Below, piece after piece: positions 17,181 to 26,817 of a stretch of DNA of 64,000 bases. Within the stretch, counting starts at the first letter, position 1. The number at the start of each line of letters is the position of its first letter. The stretch comes from Rhizobium leguminosarum (GTDB taxonomy: Bacteria > Pseudomonadota > Alphaproteobacteria > Rhizobiales > Rhizobiaceae): positions 744,001-808,000 of the forward strand of contig NZ_JAGIOR010000002.1 in NCBI RefSeq assembly GCF_017876795.1, written 5' to 3'. The notes under the pieces were generated by a model that was not told the DNA's origin, did no database searches, and saw only the letters and a program-made list of their open reading frames with translations. A program made the position numbers and the translations under genes.

Positions 17181-17855
17181 TCAGGCCGCGAGGAGAGCCT
17201 GATGCTGGCGCAGATGCGCGCGGAAGCGTTCGGCATAGTCCGCGACCACCGCATTCCCGACGCTCGGGCGCGCCGCCAGTGCCGCCCGCCAAGCCGAGAC
17301 ACGCGGGAAGCCTTCGAAGATCGCCTGCGATACCGCGGGGTCGATGATCGCGAAATAACGGAAGAGCGGGGCGTAGACCGCATCGACCATGCTGAAGGCG
17401 GCACCGGCGAAATACGGCCCCGACCCCAGCTCGGCTTCCAGCTTCCGGAGCCGGTCGCCGAACGCCGCCCGCTTGGCGTCCGCAGTCGCCGGATCGGTGG
17501 CGTTGAGAAACTGCCAGCCATCGGCCAGGGTGTGCGTGGCGAACTCGATCCACGCGCGCTGCCGGGCGCGCAGCAGCGCATCGTCGGAATACATGGACGC
17601 GCCGCCCTGCGTTTCCTCGAGATACTCGCAGATCACTACGCTTTCGAAGAGGATGGCGTCCTGCTCGTCGGTCTGATGCACCTTAAGCAGCGGAACCTTG
17701 CCGGTCGGCGACAGCGCCAGGAACCAGTCGGGCTTGGCCGAGAGGTCGACGTTGATCCGCTCGAACGGCACGTTCTTCTCGAGAAGGACGATCGCGGCGC
17801 GTTGAACGAACGGGCAGAGCGGGTGGCTGATGAGTGTCAGGCTTGGGTCGGGCAT
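17181..17855 (-). CDS. Glutathione S-transferase family protein
   Basis: This 224-residue protein from the ATG at 17855 (MPDPSLTLIS) has an N-terminal thioredoxin-like domain with C14-P-F, the cysteine-type active site of omega/beta-like GSTs. The cis-proline region is SPTGKVPLL, with FESVVICEYLEE closing the glutathione site. The all-helical C-terminal domain contains SMVDAVYAPLFRYF. It lies between the SDR and the isochorismatase-like gene with short gaps (41 and 54 bases), so it is likely co-transcribed. Confidence 0.9.
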   Translation of the reverse strand: MPDPSLTLISHPLCPFVQRAAIVLLEKNVPFERINVDLSAKPDWFLALSPTGKVPLLKVHQTDEQDAILFESVVICEYLEETQGGASMYSDDALLRARQRAWIEFATHTLADGWQFLNATDPATADAKRAAFGDRLRKLEAELGSGPYFAGAAFSMVDAVYAPLFRYFAIIDPAVSQAIFEGFPRVSAWRAALAARPSVGNAVVADYAERFRAHLRQHQALLAA

Positions 17856-17896
17856 GATGGCCTCTCGATGTGACGGCAATTCCAGATGAAGGACGG

Positions 17897-18655
<759 letters not shown>

Positions 18656-18825
18656 GGTCTGTCCTTCCTGGAGTGGTCTTGCCGGAATGCCGCACCGCTG
18701 CGGCGTCGTTCCGATGCCAACCAGATAAGCCGGGCGGGCCGCGCCCGCTCGCCCAATGCTCTCAATCTATTGCCTGATTGTCTCAAGCTCTTTGCTTGTT
18801 CGAAAATCAATGCCATAGAAGGCTC

Positions 18826-19725
18826 ATGATCGAGCATCTCCAACCGCATATCGACCTCGCCCTGCGCCACGCGCGATCGGGGATGACCGTTACGCCGATC
18901 CAGCGACTGGAGATCGGCGTGGGGCAGGCGACCTCCGGCACGTCGCCGTGCCTGTACCGCTCGATGATCTGCTTCATCCTGCAGGGGTCGAAGGATGTGG
19001 CGATCCACGACAATCTGTTGCGTTACGACTCCTCGCAGTATCTCGTCAGCGCGCTGGATCTGCCGCTAAGCGGCCAGATCCACGATGCCGACGACGGCCG
19101 GCCCTATGTCGCGGTGTCGCTCGTCCTCGACCCCGCACTGCTGGCCGAGGTCGCGTCCACCATGCCACCGGTGCGCGACGCCGATGCGCCTGGCATCGGG
19201 ATCGCGATCATTCCGATGACCCCGCCGCTGCGCGACACGCTGCTGCGCCTGCTGGCGTTGCTCGACACGCCGGGCGACATTCCGGTTCTGGCGCCGATGG
19301 CGGAACGAGAATTGCTTTATCGTCTCCTGCAAGGCCCGCAGGGACGCCTGCTGCGCCATATCGCCCGGCCCGAGGGGGCGCTCGGCCGAATCCGGCGTGC
19401 GGTCGAATGGATTCGCGATCACCACAATACGCGGCTGCGGATCGAAGCCCTGTGCGGCGCAAGCGGCATGAGCCGCGCCAGCCTGCACCGCCACTTCGTG
19501 GCGCTGACTGGGCTGAGCCCGATCCAGTATCAGAAGCAGCTTCGATTGCAGGAGGCGCGACAACTGCTGCTCTCCGGTGACCGAACCGCTTCAGATGTAG
19601 CCTTCGCAGTCGGTTACGAAAGCGCCTCACAATTCAGTCGCGAATATCTCCGGCAGTTCGGTGTACCCCCGGTGCGCGACATACGTCAGCTCAGGCAGGC
19701 GATCGGCAGCTCAGCAGCGGCGTGA
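18826..19725 (+). CDS. AraC family transcriptional regulator
   Basis: This 299-residue regulator from the ATG at 18826 (MIEHLQPHID) has an N-terminal AraC_N-type domain (about residues 15-165) and a C-terminal double helix-turn-helix (about residues 190-290: CGASGMSRASLHRHF and ASDVAFAVGYESASQFSREY). It is divergent from the SDR-GST-isochorismatase operon, with a 170-base shared control region, and is its likely activator. Confidence 0.9.
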   Translation: MIEHLQPHIDLALRHARSGMTVTPIQRLEIGVGQATSGTSPCLYRSMICFILQGSKDVAIHDNLLRYDSSQYLVSALDLPLSGQIHDADDGRPYVAVSLVLDPALLAEVASTMPPVRDADAPGIGIAIIPMTPPLRDTLLRLLALLDTPGDIPVLAPMAERELLYRLLQGPQGRLLRHIARPEGALGRIRRAVEWIRDHHNTRLRIEALCGASGMSRASLHRHFVALTGLSPIQYQKQLRLQEARQLLLSGDRTASDVAFAVGYESASQFSREYLRQFGVPPVRDIRQLRQAIGSSAAA

Positions 19726-19792
19726 TCGGCCATATTACATCGTCTGTGTGAGGCTCGGCGGGTGATGAGGCGGTCATGGGCGACCGAGATGC

Positions 19793-20124
19793 GGGCGCGA
19801 AGCAGTCTTTACGTGATCCAACCTTCCCTTGGAACGAAAGCGGCGGATGATCTCGGCCGGAAAGTGCGCGAAACGGTTACACCGCTTGCTCTCCAGGTCA
19901 GGCAGGGAAATTGCCGTTCCGTCTCGATAAGACTTGCGCTGCCGTACAGCAGCCTCTTCCTCAGGCGACGGACCATCCACCGTCCACCAGCAGGTTGGCG
20001 CCGGTGATCAGGCTCGCAGCCGGCGATGCCAGGAAGACGACGGCACCCACCACATCATCGGTTTCACCGATCCGGCCGAGTGGAATGTGATCGAGCGTCG
20101 CTTTGCGATTGTCGGCATCGGATA
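19793..20124. repeat. Segment duplicated (degenerate copy at 14866-15263)
   Basis: This copy includes the intact 3' end of the SDR gene at 19961 plus about 170 bases of downstream non-coding sequence. Because the SDR is complete here, this is the likely source, or at least the better preserved copy. Confidence 0.8.
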
Positions 20125-20734
20125 GGAAAGGTGCTGTACCATCGGTGTGGATGAAGGTCGGCGACACGGTGTTTACCGTGACATTATAGGCTGCCCATTC
20201 GGCGGCAAGGCAGCGCGTCAGGTGATTGATTGCCGCCTTGCTCATGCAATAGATGGACTCGCCGCGCAGCGCCACGGTGCCGGCCTGCGAGCTGATGTTG
20301 ATGATCCGGCCACTATTGCGCTTGATCATCTGACGCGCGACTGCCTGCGTCATCAGAAAGGTGCCCTTGATGTTGACATCGAGGATCTCGTCAAGGTCCT
20401 TCTCCTCAACAAGTTCCGCGAGATTACCGGGCGCCACGCCGACGTTGTTGATGAGCACGTCGATCCGGCCGAATGAAGCAAGCGCTGCATCGACGGCCTG
20501 TGCGATATGGGCCTTATTGGGAATATCCAGTTCAACAGCGAGGACTTTTCTTCCCGTCCCCTCGAGTTCGGCCACCAGTCCCGCCGAGGCTGCGACATCG
20601 CGGACCCCCAAAACAATATCGGAGCCTGCTGCGGCACAGGCAAGTGCGCAAGCCCGGCCGATGCCACGGCTCGCTCCCGTCACCAAAGTCACCTTGCCCT
20701 CAAGGCTGAAGTCCGGCGCATTCTTCTGCATCAT
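19961..20734 (-). CDS. Short-chain dehydrogenase/reductase
   Basis: This 257-residue classical SDR has GASRGIG at residues 20-26, NNVG at 96-99 (a variant of NNAG), and catalytic S149, Y162 and K166 (SIYCMSKAA). VNTVSPTFIHT follows the active site. The fold is that of glucose/ribitol dehydrogenase-like oxidoreductases; the substrate is unknown. It is monocistronic and its tail is duplicated at 15100. Two adjacent ATG codons (20734 and 20731) could start it. Confidence 0.88.
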   Translation of the reverse strand: MMQKNAPDFSLEGKVTLVTGASRGIGRACALACAAAGSDIVLGVRDVAASAGLVAELEGTGRKVLAVELDIPNKAHIAQAVDAALASFGRIDVLINNVGVAPGNLAELVEEKDLDEILDVNIKGTFLMTQAVARQMIKRNSGRIINISSQAGTVALRGESIYCMSKAAINHLTRCLAAEWAAYNVTVNTVSPTFIHTDGTAPFLSDADNRKATLDHIPLGRIGETDDVVGAVVFLASPAASLITGANLLVDGGWSVA

Positions 20735-21025
20735 CGTGCCTCCCTCGATGAAATCAATTTATGGCAGGGTCGGTGGGCGGATGCCAGATATTCCACGCAT
20801 GCTGAGGCGCGTCCTTTGGGACGCGTCAGGTCTGCTTCGGCTTTGGGCCCGCGCTCAGCGGCGGATGGGCAGCTTCACGGCGGCCCGGCGCCAAATGCGC
20901 GTCACGCGGCGTAAAAGGGACTGCGTGAGGTGCAGAGAAATGCGGCCGCTTATACGATTGAATGACGATTTTCGTTTATCCGTTGGCGCATCGAGGAAAA
21001 AGCCGGCCGCATAGGGAAAGATACA
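20735..21025. other. Non-coding spacer between SDR and secreted-protein gene
   Basis: 291 bases containing the divergent promoters by position. I see no conserved motif or short gene in it. Confidence 0.4.
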
Positions 21026-21523
21026 ATGCCGAGAGCGCTTATAAACGCGCATATGCAATTATGCTTCAAAGCAATTTTGGTTCTATTGGCTATTGGTCTA
21101 AGGCCAGCAGCGGGGATGCAGCCCTGTGCTTCTCAGCATGAACTACTGGCGAAGGCGAAGGTCGTGGTCGAGGCACGCGTGAAATCGCTGTCGATCGGAC
21201 CCTCTGGTTTACTGTCCAACGATAGGGATTTTCCGACGCGGATGATAAGAGCCGATTTGGAGATCAAGAGAGTCATCAAAGGAAATTTCCTTGGGAAAGA
21301 GGCGATCGTGTACGGCACAATGTATCCGCCTGGTCCTTTCACTGAGTTGACTTGGATGGCGCTATTCTACGGCTACGATGGTCACGACACCTTCGAATGG
21401 GAGCTCTCACGGTTCGAGATCGGCAATGGTGTGGGGGCGTTCAGGGCGAACGACTGCATCTATTACAAATTCCCCGAATGGGTGATTGCACCCCGCCAAT
21501 CGATAACCAATCCCAACCAGTAG
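21026..21523 (+). CDS. Putative secreted protein of unknown function
   Basis: This 165-residue protein has an N-terminal hydrophobic segment (KAILVLLAIGLRPAAG) fitting a Sec signal peptide, with cleavage likely before MQPCASQ. The mature part has two cysteines (PCASQ near the start and NDCIYYKF near the end) that could pair in the periplasm. Base composition and codon use are less GC-biased than its neighbours, suggesting acquisition. No family is recognised. An internal ATG ten codons in is an alternative start. Confidence 0.6.
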   Translation: MPRALINAHMQLCFKAILVLLAIGLRPAAGMQPCASQHELLAKAKVVVEARVKSLSIGPSGLLSNDRDFPTRMIRADLEIKRVIKGNFLGKEAIVYGTMYPPGPFTELTWMALFYGYDGHDTFEWELSRFEIGNGVGAFRANDCIYYKFPEWVIAPRQSITNPNQ

Positions 21524-21690
21524 TCGGCCTATTATCCGTACGGGATCGTTTCGAAACGGCGGACAGGCAACCACGCTCACCATGCCTGCGTCGTTTAAAA
21601 GGCAGCAGCCGGTATTCTCCCTACGTTGTTTGTTCACCTTGATATGCGATCCAGATTGCTTGGACGAGCGAAGGAGTCGAATTAAACCAG

Positions 21691-21720
21691 GTCGGGAACG
21701 AGATCGTGGGTCTGCTGGTA
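21691..21720 (-). pseudogene. 30-base relic of the tad-locus FHA/TPR gene
   Basis: Bases 21691-21720 match 29298-29327 at 28 of 30 positions. In that region the minus strand encodes YQQTYDLVPD of the FHA-protein C-terminus. Similarity fades on both sides. The piece is short, but with the tadC relic at 23593 it points to a second, largely deleted tad locus. Confidence 0.45.
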
Positions 21721-21780
21721 CGGCTCCCCTTCGCCCTGACATCGGATGAGGCCGCCCCCGACCTCCGCGCCGTCCGTGGG

Positions 21781-22689
21781 TTAGCGACCGAAGCCCGCAG
21801 GCTGCGGAGCCTGTCCGAAACACTCGATCAGCATTTCGGTGAGGACCCGTACCTTGCGTGCGGGATGCTGACCCGGCGGGCGGATGACGTGGATGCCTGC
21901 CGGAGGCGGAGGATAGCGTGTCATGACCGGAACCAGCGCGCCGGAGGCCACGTATTGATGGGTGATGCCATCGGGGATCCAGGCGATGCCCAGCCCTGCC
22001 AATGCGGCGGCGGCAAGCGCCACGGCGTTATCAGCCTTGAAGCGCCCCCGCGGATGAACCGTGACGATCCGGTCGCCATCCATGAACTGCCAGGTTTCCA
22101 TTCCCTGCATGAGGGCCTGATGGGCGGCGAGGTCCGCCGGCCTCTCAGGTGAACCATTCGCTTTGATATAGTCCGGGCTCGCGACGAGCTTGCCATAAAT
22201 CGGTCCGACGCGCTTGGCGATCAGGTTGGAGTCCGGAAGGAAACCAACCCGGATCGCACAATCGAAACCCTCCGCAATGAGATCGACGAAGCGATCGCTG
22301 TAGGAGGTATCAATGTGAAGCTGGGGGTGGCGTCGCGCCATGTCGGCGAGCACCGGCGCGAAGTGGGTCGGGCCGAAGGAAAGCGGCACTGCAACTCTCA
22401 GGCGGCCGCAAAGGTCACCGGCGGGCAGGATCGTCTCCCTGGCCGCGTCGATCTCGGCGCAGACCCTGGCCGCATAGTCCCGAAACGTGATCCCGGCTTC
22501 GGTGAGCGCAGCACCGCGGGTGGTTCGTGCAAGAAGCTGGACGCCGAGATCCGCTTCAAGCCGGACGAGCCGCCGGCTGACTATCGACTTGGAGACGCCG
22601 AGCCGGCGCGCGGCTGATGTAACGCCCCCCGCATCCGCAACTTCCACGAATGTTCGGAGCTCTTCAATATCCAATTCGGCGTTCCCCAT
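21781..22689 (-). CDS. LysR family transcriptional regulator
   Basis: This 302-residue LTTR from the ATG at 22689 (MGNAELDIEELRTF) has an N-terminal winged helix (about residues 8-66; SAARRLGVSKSIVSRRLVRLE) and a substrate-binding domain from about residue 95. A longer frame upstream lacks a start with a ribosome site. It is divergent from the isochorismatase-like gene at 22831 and probably regulates it. Confidence 0.9.
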   Translation of the reverse strand: MGNAELDIEELRTFVEVADAGGVTSAARRLGVSKSIVSRRLVRLEADLGVQLLARTTRGAALTEAGITFRDYAARVCAEIDAARETILPAGDLCGRLRVAVPLSFGPTHFAPVLADMARRHPQLHIDTSYSDRFVDLIAEGFDCAIRVGFLPDSNLIAKRVGPIYGKLVASPDYIKANGSPERPADLAAHQALMQGMETWQFMDGDRIVTVHPRGRFKADNAVALAAAALAGLGIAWIPDGITHQYVASGALVPVMTRYPPPPAGIHVIRPPGQHPARKVRVLTEMLIECFGQAPQPAGFGR

Positions 22690-22830
22690 TTCGCAACACA
22701 GCTTGGCTCGAAAGAGCACTACCGTATCGCAAATAGGAATGACAGTGTCCGTTTCGGAGGCAGCGCCGCTGCCGGCGCGTGTCACCCGGCATGCCAACCC
22801 CACACAACAGCATCAGCAGAGGATGTATCC

Positions 22831-23484
22831 ATGACTTTTCGCAATGGCCTTACTTCGCTTCTTCGTCCCGAAGATTCGGTACTCGTTCTGATCGATCATC
22901 AGCCCTACCAGCTCGCGAATGTGAACAGCCACGAACCACAGATGGTGATCAACAATACGACCGGGCTGGCGAAGGCCGCCAAGGCCTTCGGTGTTCCCAC
23001 AATCCTGACCAGCGTGATCGCCGCGCGAGGCGGTCTCCTCTTCCCCCAGATCACCGATGTGCTCCCTGGTCAGGAGGTGATCGACCGGACGTTCATCAAT
23101 ACCTGGCAGGACGAGAAGGTGGTGGACGCCGTCAAGGCGACCGGTCGCAAGCAACTGATCATTGCCGGTCTGTGGACCGAGGTATGCGTCGCGATGCCGA
23201 CGATCCAGGCCCTCGGCGAAGGCTGGGATGTAACTGTCATCACCGACGCATCCGGCGCTGTATCGGTCGAAGCCCATCAGGTCGCCATCCAGCGCATGAT
23301 CGCGGCTGGCGCAAACATGATGACGTGGCTGGCACTGGCGTCCGAATGGCAGCGCGACTGGGCCCGGACCGACCAGGCCGCCGCCTTGACGGAGGTGATC
23401 ACGCAGCATGCCGGCGGAAGCGGAATCGCATTCCTGTGGGAACAACAACTGCTCAACACGCCGGTACCGAGCGCCGCAGGCTGA
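22831..23484 (+). CDS. YcaC-type isochorismatase-family hydrolase
   Basis: This 217-residue protein carries D22 (LVLIDHQPYQ) and the nucleophile C119 (AGLWTEVCVAMP) of the isochorismatase fold. The central motif VIDRTFINTWQD and the long C-terminal part (ANMMTWLALASEWQRDW) resemble the YcaC subgroup, whose substrate is unknown. It is divergent from a LysR gene. Immediately downstream begins tad-derived relic sequence. Confidence 0.88.
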   Translation: MTFRNGLTSLLRPEDSVLVLIDHQPYQLANVNSHEPQMVINNTTGLAKAAKAFGVPTILTSVIAARGGLLFPQITDVLPGQEVIDRTFINTWQDEKVVDAVKATGRKQLIIAGLWTEVCVAMPTIQALGEGWDVTVITDASGAVSVEAHQVAIQRMIAAGANMMTWLALASEWQRDWARTDQAAALTEVITQHAGGSGIAFLWEQQLLNTPVPSAAG

Positions 23485-23592
23485 TCCGAGCGGGGATGAC
23501 GACGATCTGAACGAGGCGTTGCGAAAAGCGTGTCGTCACTCGGCTCGTCATCCCCTTCATCGAGACGCGAAAGTTCGATGTCTCGTTCGGAC

Positions 23593-23862
23593 GCGTCATG
23601 ACGACGAGATCGAGGAAACAGGGAAATTCGCGCGAAATGCGTTCCTTGCGGTCCTGCATCTTGTCGTCGGCGACGACCCAGAAATAGATGGTGGGGATCA
23701 GACCGGCCACAAGGCCGCCGATGATGCTGCCGCTGGCAATGCCGAACAAAACGCCGAGCAGGATGAAGCCGAAGAGGCTCAGCACAAGGAGAAGCGCGGT
23801 ATATTCCCGCCCGGTGACGCCGCCGAACGGCCGGCCGCCATAGATCAGCTTCTGCTCGAGCT
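23593..23862 (-). pseudogene. tadC fragment (internal piece of a second copy)
   Basis: This 270-base segment is homologous to 32276-32556 inside tadC, in the same orientation. It encodes IYGGRPFGGVTGRE, LSLFGFILLGVLFGIASG and FWVVADDKMQDRKERISREF. It differs by many substitutions and lacks 12 bases (the ILGL part of LVAGLILGLI), so it is not a recent copy. Both ends are abrupt. Unlike the main tadC, it keeps the reading frame across IYFWVV. Confidence 0.8.
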
Positions 23863-23890
23863 TACCGCCGGAATTCCCAAAACGGCGGAT

Positions 23891-24412
23891 TCAGCCGCAA
23901 CAGGCGCTTTGTGCCGTTGATTGGCCACAGCAGGCCGATGACTTGCGGTTTTCTGCTTTCAGCCATCGGTCGCGGGGCTTACAGCTCGCCGGACGCGGCG
24001 CCAGTTCGACATGCAGAGCACCGTCCTGCACAGTCGGCATCGAAGCATAATGGAGCTGCATCGGCCGGATCCCGTCGCTTACTTCAAAGGTCAGCTTGGC
24101 AGAACCGTCGAGTTGCACATGCTCCGACACCTTGCGAATGATCGCCGCGAACTTGCCGGCCGGCATGTGCGCACGATTTTCCTCGTCGATATCCCAAAGC
24201 TGCACGAAGATTTCCGACCAGGCTTCGGGGTTGGCACCGCAGTCAAGCGCGGCGAACTGCCCGGCCTTGACCTCAGTGACATGGTAACCGGATTTCACCG
24301 GTCGACCGTCGTAGGAGAAGATCAGCGGCAGCTCACGGACTCCGTCGATCGTCTCTAGGAGGCGACCCAGGCTGATGTCGGTTTCGAGAAGGGGCTTGTC
24401 GATCGCGTTCAT
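23891..24412 (-). CDS. DUF6428-type protein divergent from arsR
   Basis: This 173-residue soluble protein belongs to a family of unknown function often placed beside arsR. It contains LPLIFSYDGRPVKSGYHVTEVKAGQF near residues 29-54 and a C-terminus with two Cys-Cys-Gly pairs (SACCGQSTAQSACCG). The tail could bind thiophilic metalloids, which is inference. It starts 41 bases from arsR on the opposite strand, so both share one control region. Confidence 0.8.
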   Translation of the reverse strand: MNAIDKPLLETDISLGRLLETIDGVRELPLIFSYDGRPVKSGYHVTEVKAGQFAALDCGANPEAWSEIFVQLWDIDEENRAHMPAGKFAAIIRKVSEHVQLDGSAKLTFEVSDGIRPMQLHYASMPTVQDGALHVELAPRPASCKPRDRWLKAENRKSSACCGQSTAQSACCG

Positions 24413-24423
24413 TTCGGCTACTC

Positions 24424-24453
24424 CTGTTTCAACACTTCAAGGATTGTAGAAAT
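24424..24453. promoter_or_regulatory. Candidate ArsR operator between DUF6428 and arsR
   Basis: The 41-base divergent spacer contains CAACACTTCAAGGATTGTAGAAAT directly before the arsR ATG. Only a region this short can hold the control elements for both genes. AT content is higher than in flanking DNA, and a loose dyad (TTCAAGGATTGTAGAA) fits ArsR autoregulation. Assignment is by position and composition. Confidence 0.4.
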
Positions 24454-24810
24454 ATGGAAGAACGTCAAGCCCTCATGTCATTTGCGGCGCTGTCACAGGA
24501 AACCCGGCTGCACATCGTGCGCATGCTGGTCGTCGCCGGCCCGAGCGGGATGGCTGCCGGCGCCGTCGCCGAGAAGGCAGAGGTTTCCGCCTCCAACGTC
24601 TCGTTCCATCTGAAGGAACTGGAGCGAGCCGGACTTATCAACCAACAGCGGGAATCCCGCTCGATCATCTACACCGCCAACTACGAAGGCCTCGGCGCGC
24701 TCATCCGCTTCTTGATGGAAGACTGCTGCGGCGGCCATCCTGAGATCTGCGCGCCGGCCGCCGAAGTCGCCGCTTGCTGCGCCCCAGCCCCGAAGGAAAA
24801 CCTGCAATGA
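24454..24810 (+). CDS. arsR: ArsR family transcriptional repressor
   Basis: This 118-residue winged-helix repressor has SASNVSFHLKELERAGLINQQRESRSIIYTANY as the recognition helix and wing. The cysteines cluster in the C-terminal tail (EDCCGGHPEIC and AACCAPAP), unlike the alpha-3 site of the classical E. coli type, so sensing probably uses this tail. It is the first gene of the ars operon, and its stop overlaps the arsC start (ATGA). Confidence 0.92.
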   Translation: MEERQALMSFAALSQETRLHIVRMLVVAGPSGMAAGAVAEKAEVSASNVSFHLKELERAGLINQQRESRSIIYTANYEGLGALIRFLMEDCCGGHPEICAPAAEVAACCAPAPKENLQ

Positions 24811-25337
24811 CCGCTGATCGCGTTTACAATGTCCTTTTCCTCTGCACCGGCAATTCCGCCCGCTCGATCCTGGCCGAATCCATCCTCAACCGCGAAGGCA
24901 AGGGTCGCTTCAAGGCCTACTCGGCGGGAAGCCAGCCCAAAGGTGAAGTTCACCCCCTAGCGCTGGATACGCTGCGTGCCCTTGGCTACGAAAGCACGGG
25001 GTTCAGCTCGAAGAGCTGGGACGAGTTTGCCGAAGCTGGCGCGCCGCAGATGGATTTCATCTTCACAGTCTGCGACAACGCCGCAGGCGAGGCCTGCCCT
25101 GTGTGGATCGGCCACCCGATGACTGCGCACTGGGGTGTCGAGGATCCGGCGGCCGTCGAAGGTACGCTGATCGAGAAGGGCCAGGCGTTCTCACAAGCCG
25201 CACGTTTCCTCAAGAACCGCATCATCGCATTCGTGAGCCTTCCGCTCGCATCAATTGACAAGCTGGCGCTTGAAACACAGCTGCGCGCCATCGGCACGAT
25301 GGAAGGTACGACCAATAGCCGGGGCGACGTCGCATGA
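24807..25337 (+). CDS. arsC: Arsenate reductase, thioredoxin-coupled (low-molecular-weight phosphatase fold)
   Basis: This 176-residue enzyme reduces arsenate to arsenite. The P-loop C13-T-G-N-S-A-R19 and the resolving pair C89 and C97 (VCDNAAGEACPVW) are in place. The ATG at 24807 overlaps the arsR stop, and the stop overlaps the arsN start by 4 bases. The operon has two arsenate reductases of unrelated folds, this one and the glutaredoxin-type at 26818. Confidence 0.92.
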   Translation: MTADRVYNVLFLCTGNSARSILAESILNREGKGRFKAYSAGSQPKGEVHPLALDTLRALGYESTGFSSKSWDEFAEAGAPQMDFIFTVCDNAAGEACPVWIGHPMTAHWGVEDPAAVEGTLIEKGQAFSQAARFLKNRIIAFVSLPLASIDKLALETQLRAIGTMEGTTNSRGDVA

Positions 25338-25777
25338 GCGGGGAGCTGGACCAGCAACCTGTCAGCAGCGCAGATGAGGACCTGCGAGCGGCCTTGAAAG
25401 CTACGCAACTTCCAACCGACGATCTCGACGAAGACGGCCGTAGCTTCTTCCGGTTTACGGATCAGAACGCGACCGTCGGCTATGGGGGCCTGGAACACTA
25501 CGGGAACTGCGCACTCCTGCGTTCGTTGGTGGTCCTGCCGCAGCAGCGTGGGCACGGTTATGGCGAAGCCATCACTAGGCAGTTGCTCGCCCAGGCTACG
25601 CGTGGTGGCGTCCAGACAGTTTATTTGCTGACGGATTCAGCAACCGCTTTTTTCGAACGCCTCGGTTTCGCCAAGGTGGATCGTGCGACGGCTCCTGCCG
25701 CAATCCTACAAACTCGGCAGGCTACAAGCCTGTGCCCGGCCTCGGCGGCGCTATTGGCCAAGATAGTCCAAGGTTAG
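25334..25777 (+). CDS. arsN: ArsN-type GNAT acetyltransferase
   Basis: This 147-residue GNAT-fold protein has the acetyl-CoA motif LRSLVVLPQQRGHGYGEAI (about residues 56-74) and a C-terminal FFERLGFAKV. In ars operons this family (ArsN2-like) is associated with resistance; related ArsN1 acetylates arsinothricin. Exact substrate is uncertain. It is translationally coupled to arsC upstream. Confidence 0.82.
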   Translation: MSGELDQQPVSSADEDLRAALKATQLPTDDLDEDGRSFFRFTDQNATVGYGGLEHYGNCALLRSLVVLPQQRGHGYGEAITRQLLAQATRGGVQTVYLLTDSATAFFERLGFAKVDRATAPAAILQTRQATSLCPASAALLAKIVQG

Positions 25778-25783
25778 AAAACC

Positions 25784-26813
25784 ATGTCCACTTTTGAACG
25801 TTACCTCACAGTCTGGGTCCTCCTCTGCATCGTTGTCGGGGTCGCTCTTGCCCAGCGTCTTCCAGGCGATCGGCGCAGCCGAAGTCGCCAAGGTCAATCT
25901 GCCGGTCGCAGTGCTGATCTGGTTGATGATCATTCCGATGCTTCTGAAAATCGACTTTGCTTCACTGAGCCAGGTCGGGCGCCATTGGCGCGGGATCGGC
26001 GTCACGCTCTTCATCAACTGGGCCGTCAAGCCGTTCTCGATGGCGCTGCTCGGCTGGCTGTTCGTCGGCTATCTGTTTCGGCCGTACCTGCCGGCTGACC
26101 AGATCGATAGCTACATTGCCGGCCTGATCATCCTCGCAGCTGCGCCGTGCACGGCGATGGTCTTCGTGTGGTCGAACCTGACCAAAGGCGAGCCGCACTT
26201 CACGCTCACCCAGGTGGCCTTGAACGACACCATCATGGTCGTTGCCTTCGCACCGATCGTTGGTCTGTTGCTCGGCCTTTCGGCCATTACGGTGCCGTGG
26301 GACACGCTGATCCTGTCGGTGGTGCTCTACATCGTCCTGCCGGTGATCGTCGCGCAGATCCTGCGCCGTGTGACTGACGTCAACCGCCTCGGCGCCAAGC
26401 TGCAGCCGGTGTCCCTGTTGGCACTTCTGGCCACCCTGGTTCTGCTGTTCGGCTTCCAGGGTGAACAGATCATCGCCCAGCCGGCGGTCATTGCGCTGCT
26501 GGCCGTGCCGATTCTGATCCGGGTCTACTTCAATTCAGGCCTCGCCTACCTGCTCAACCGTATGAGCGGCGAGGAGCACTGTATCGCCGGGCCTTCGGCG
26601 CTGATCGGCGCCTCCAACTTTTTCGAACTGGCGGTGGCTGCGGCCATCAGCCTGTTCGGCTTCAACTCCGGGGCGGCGCTGGCCACCGTTGTCGGCGTCC
26701 TCATCGAGGTGCCGGTGATGCTGTCGGTCGTCTGGATCGTCAACCGCAGCAAGGGCTGGTATGAGCGCGGCGCCGCCGTCCAGACCAGCGCCACCACCAT
26801 CAAGAGGGTCTAA
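25784..26813 (+). pseudogene. acr3: ACR3-type arsenite efflux permease with an N-terminal frameshift
   Basis: The natural start at 25784 reads MSTFERYLTVWVLLCIVVGV. The rest of the protein (VFQAIGAAEVAKVNLPVAV onward) is in another frame, so the break lies at about 25850-25865. A few residues of the usual linker after helix 1 also seem missing. The remaining ~310 residues are intact, including the conserved cysteine in APCTAMVFVWSNL. A GTG or ATG restart without helix 1 might give some product, but normal Acr3 cannot be made as sequenced. It lies between arsN and arsC2. Confidence 0.8.
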
Positions 26814-26817
26814 CATC

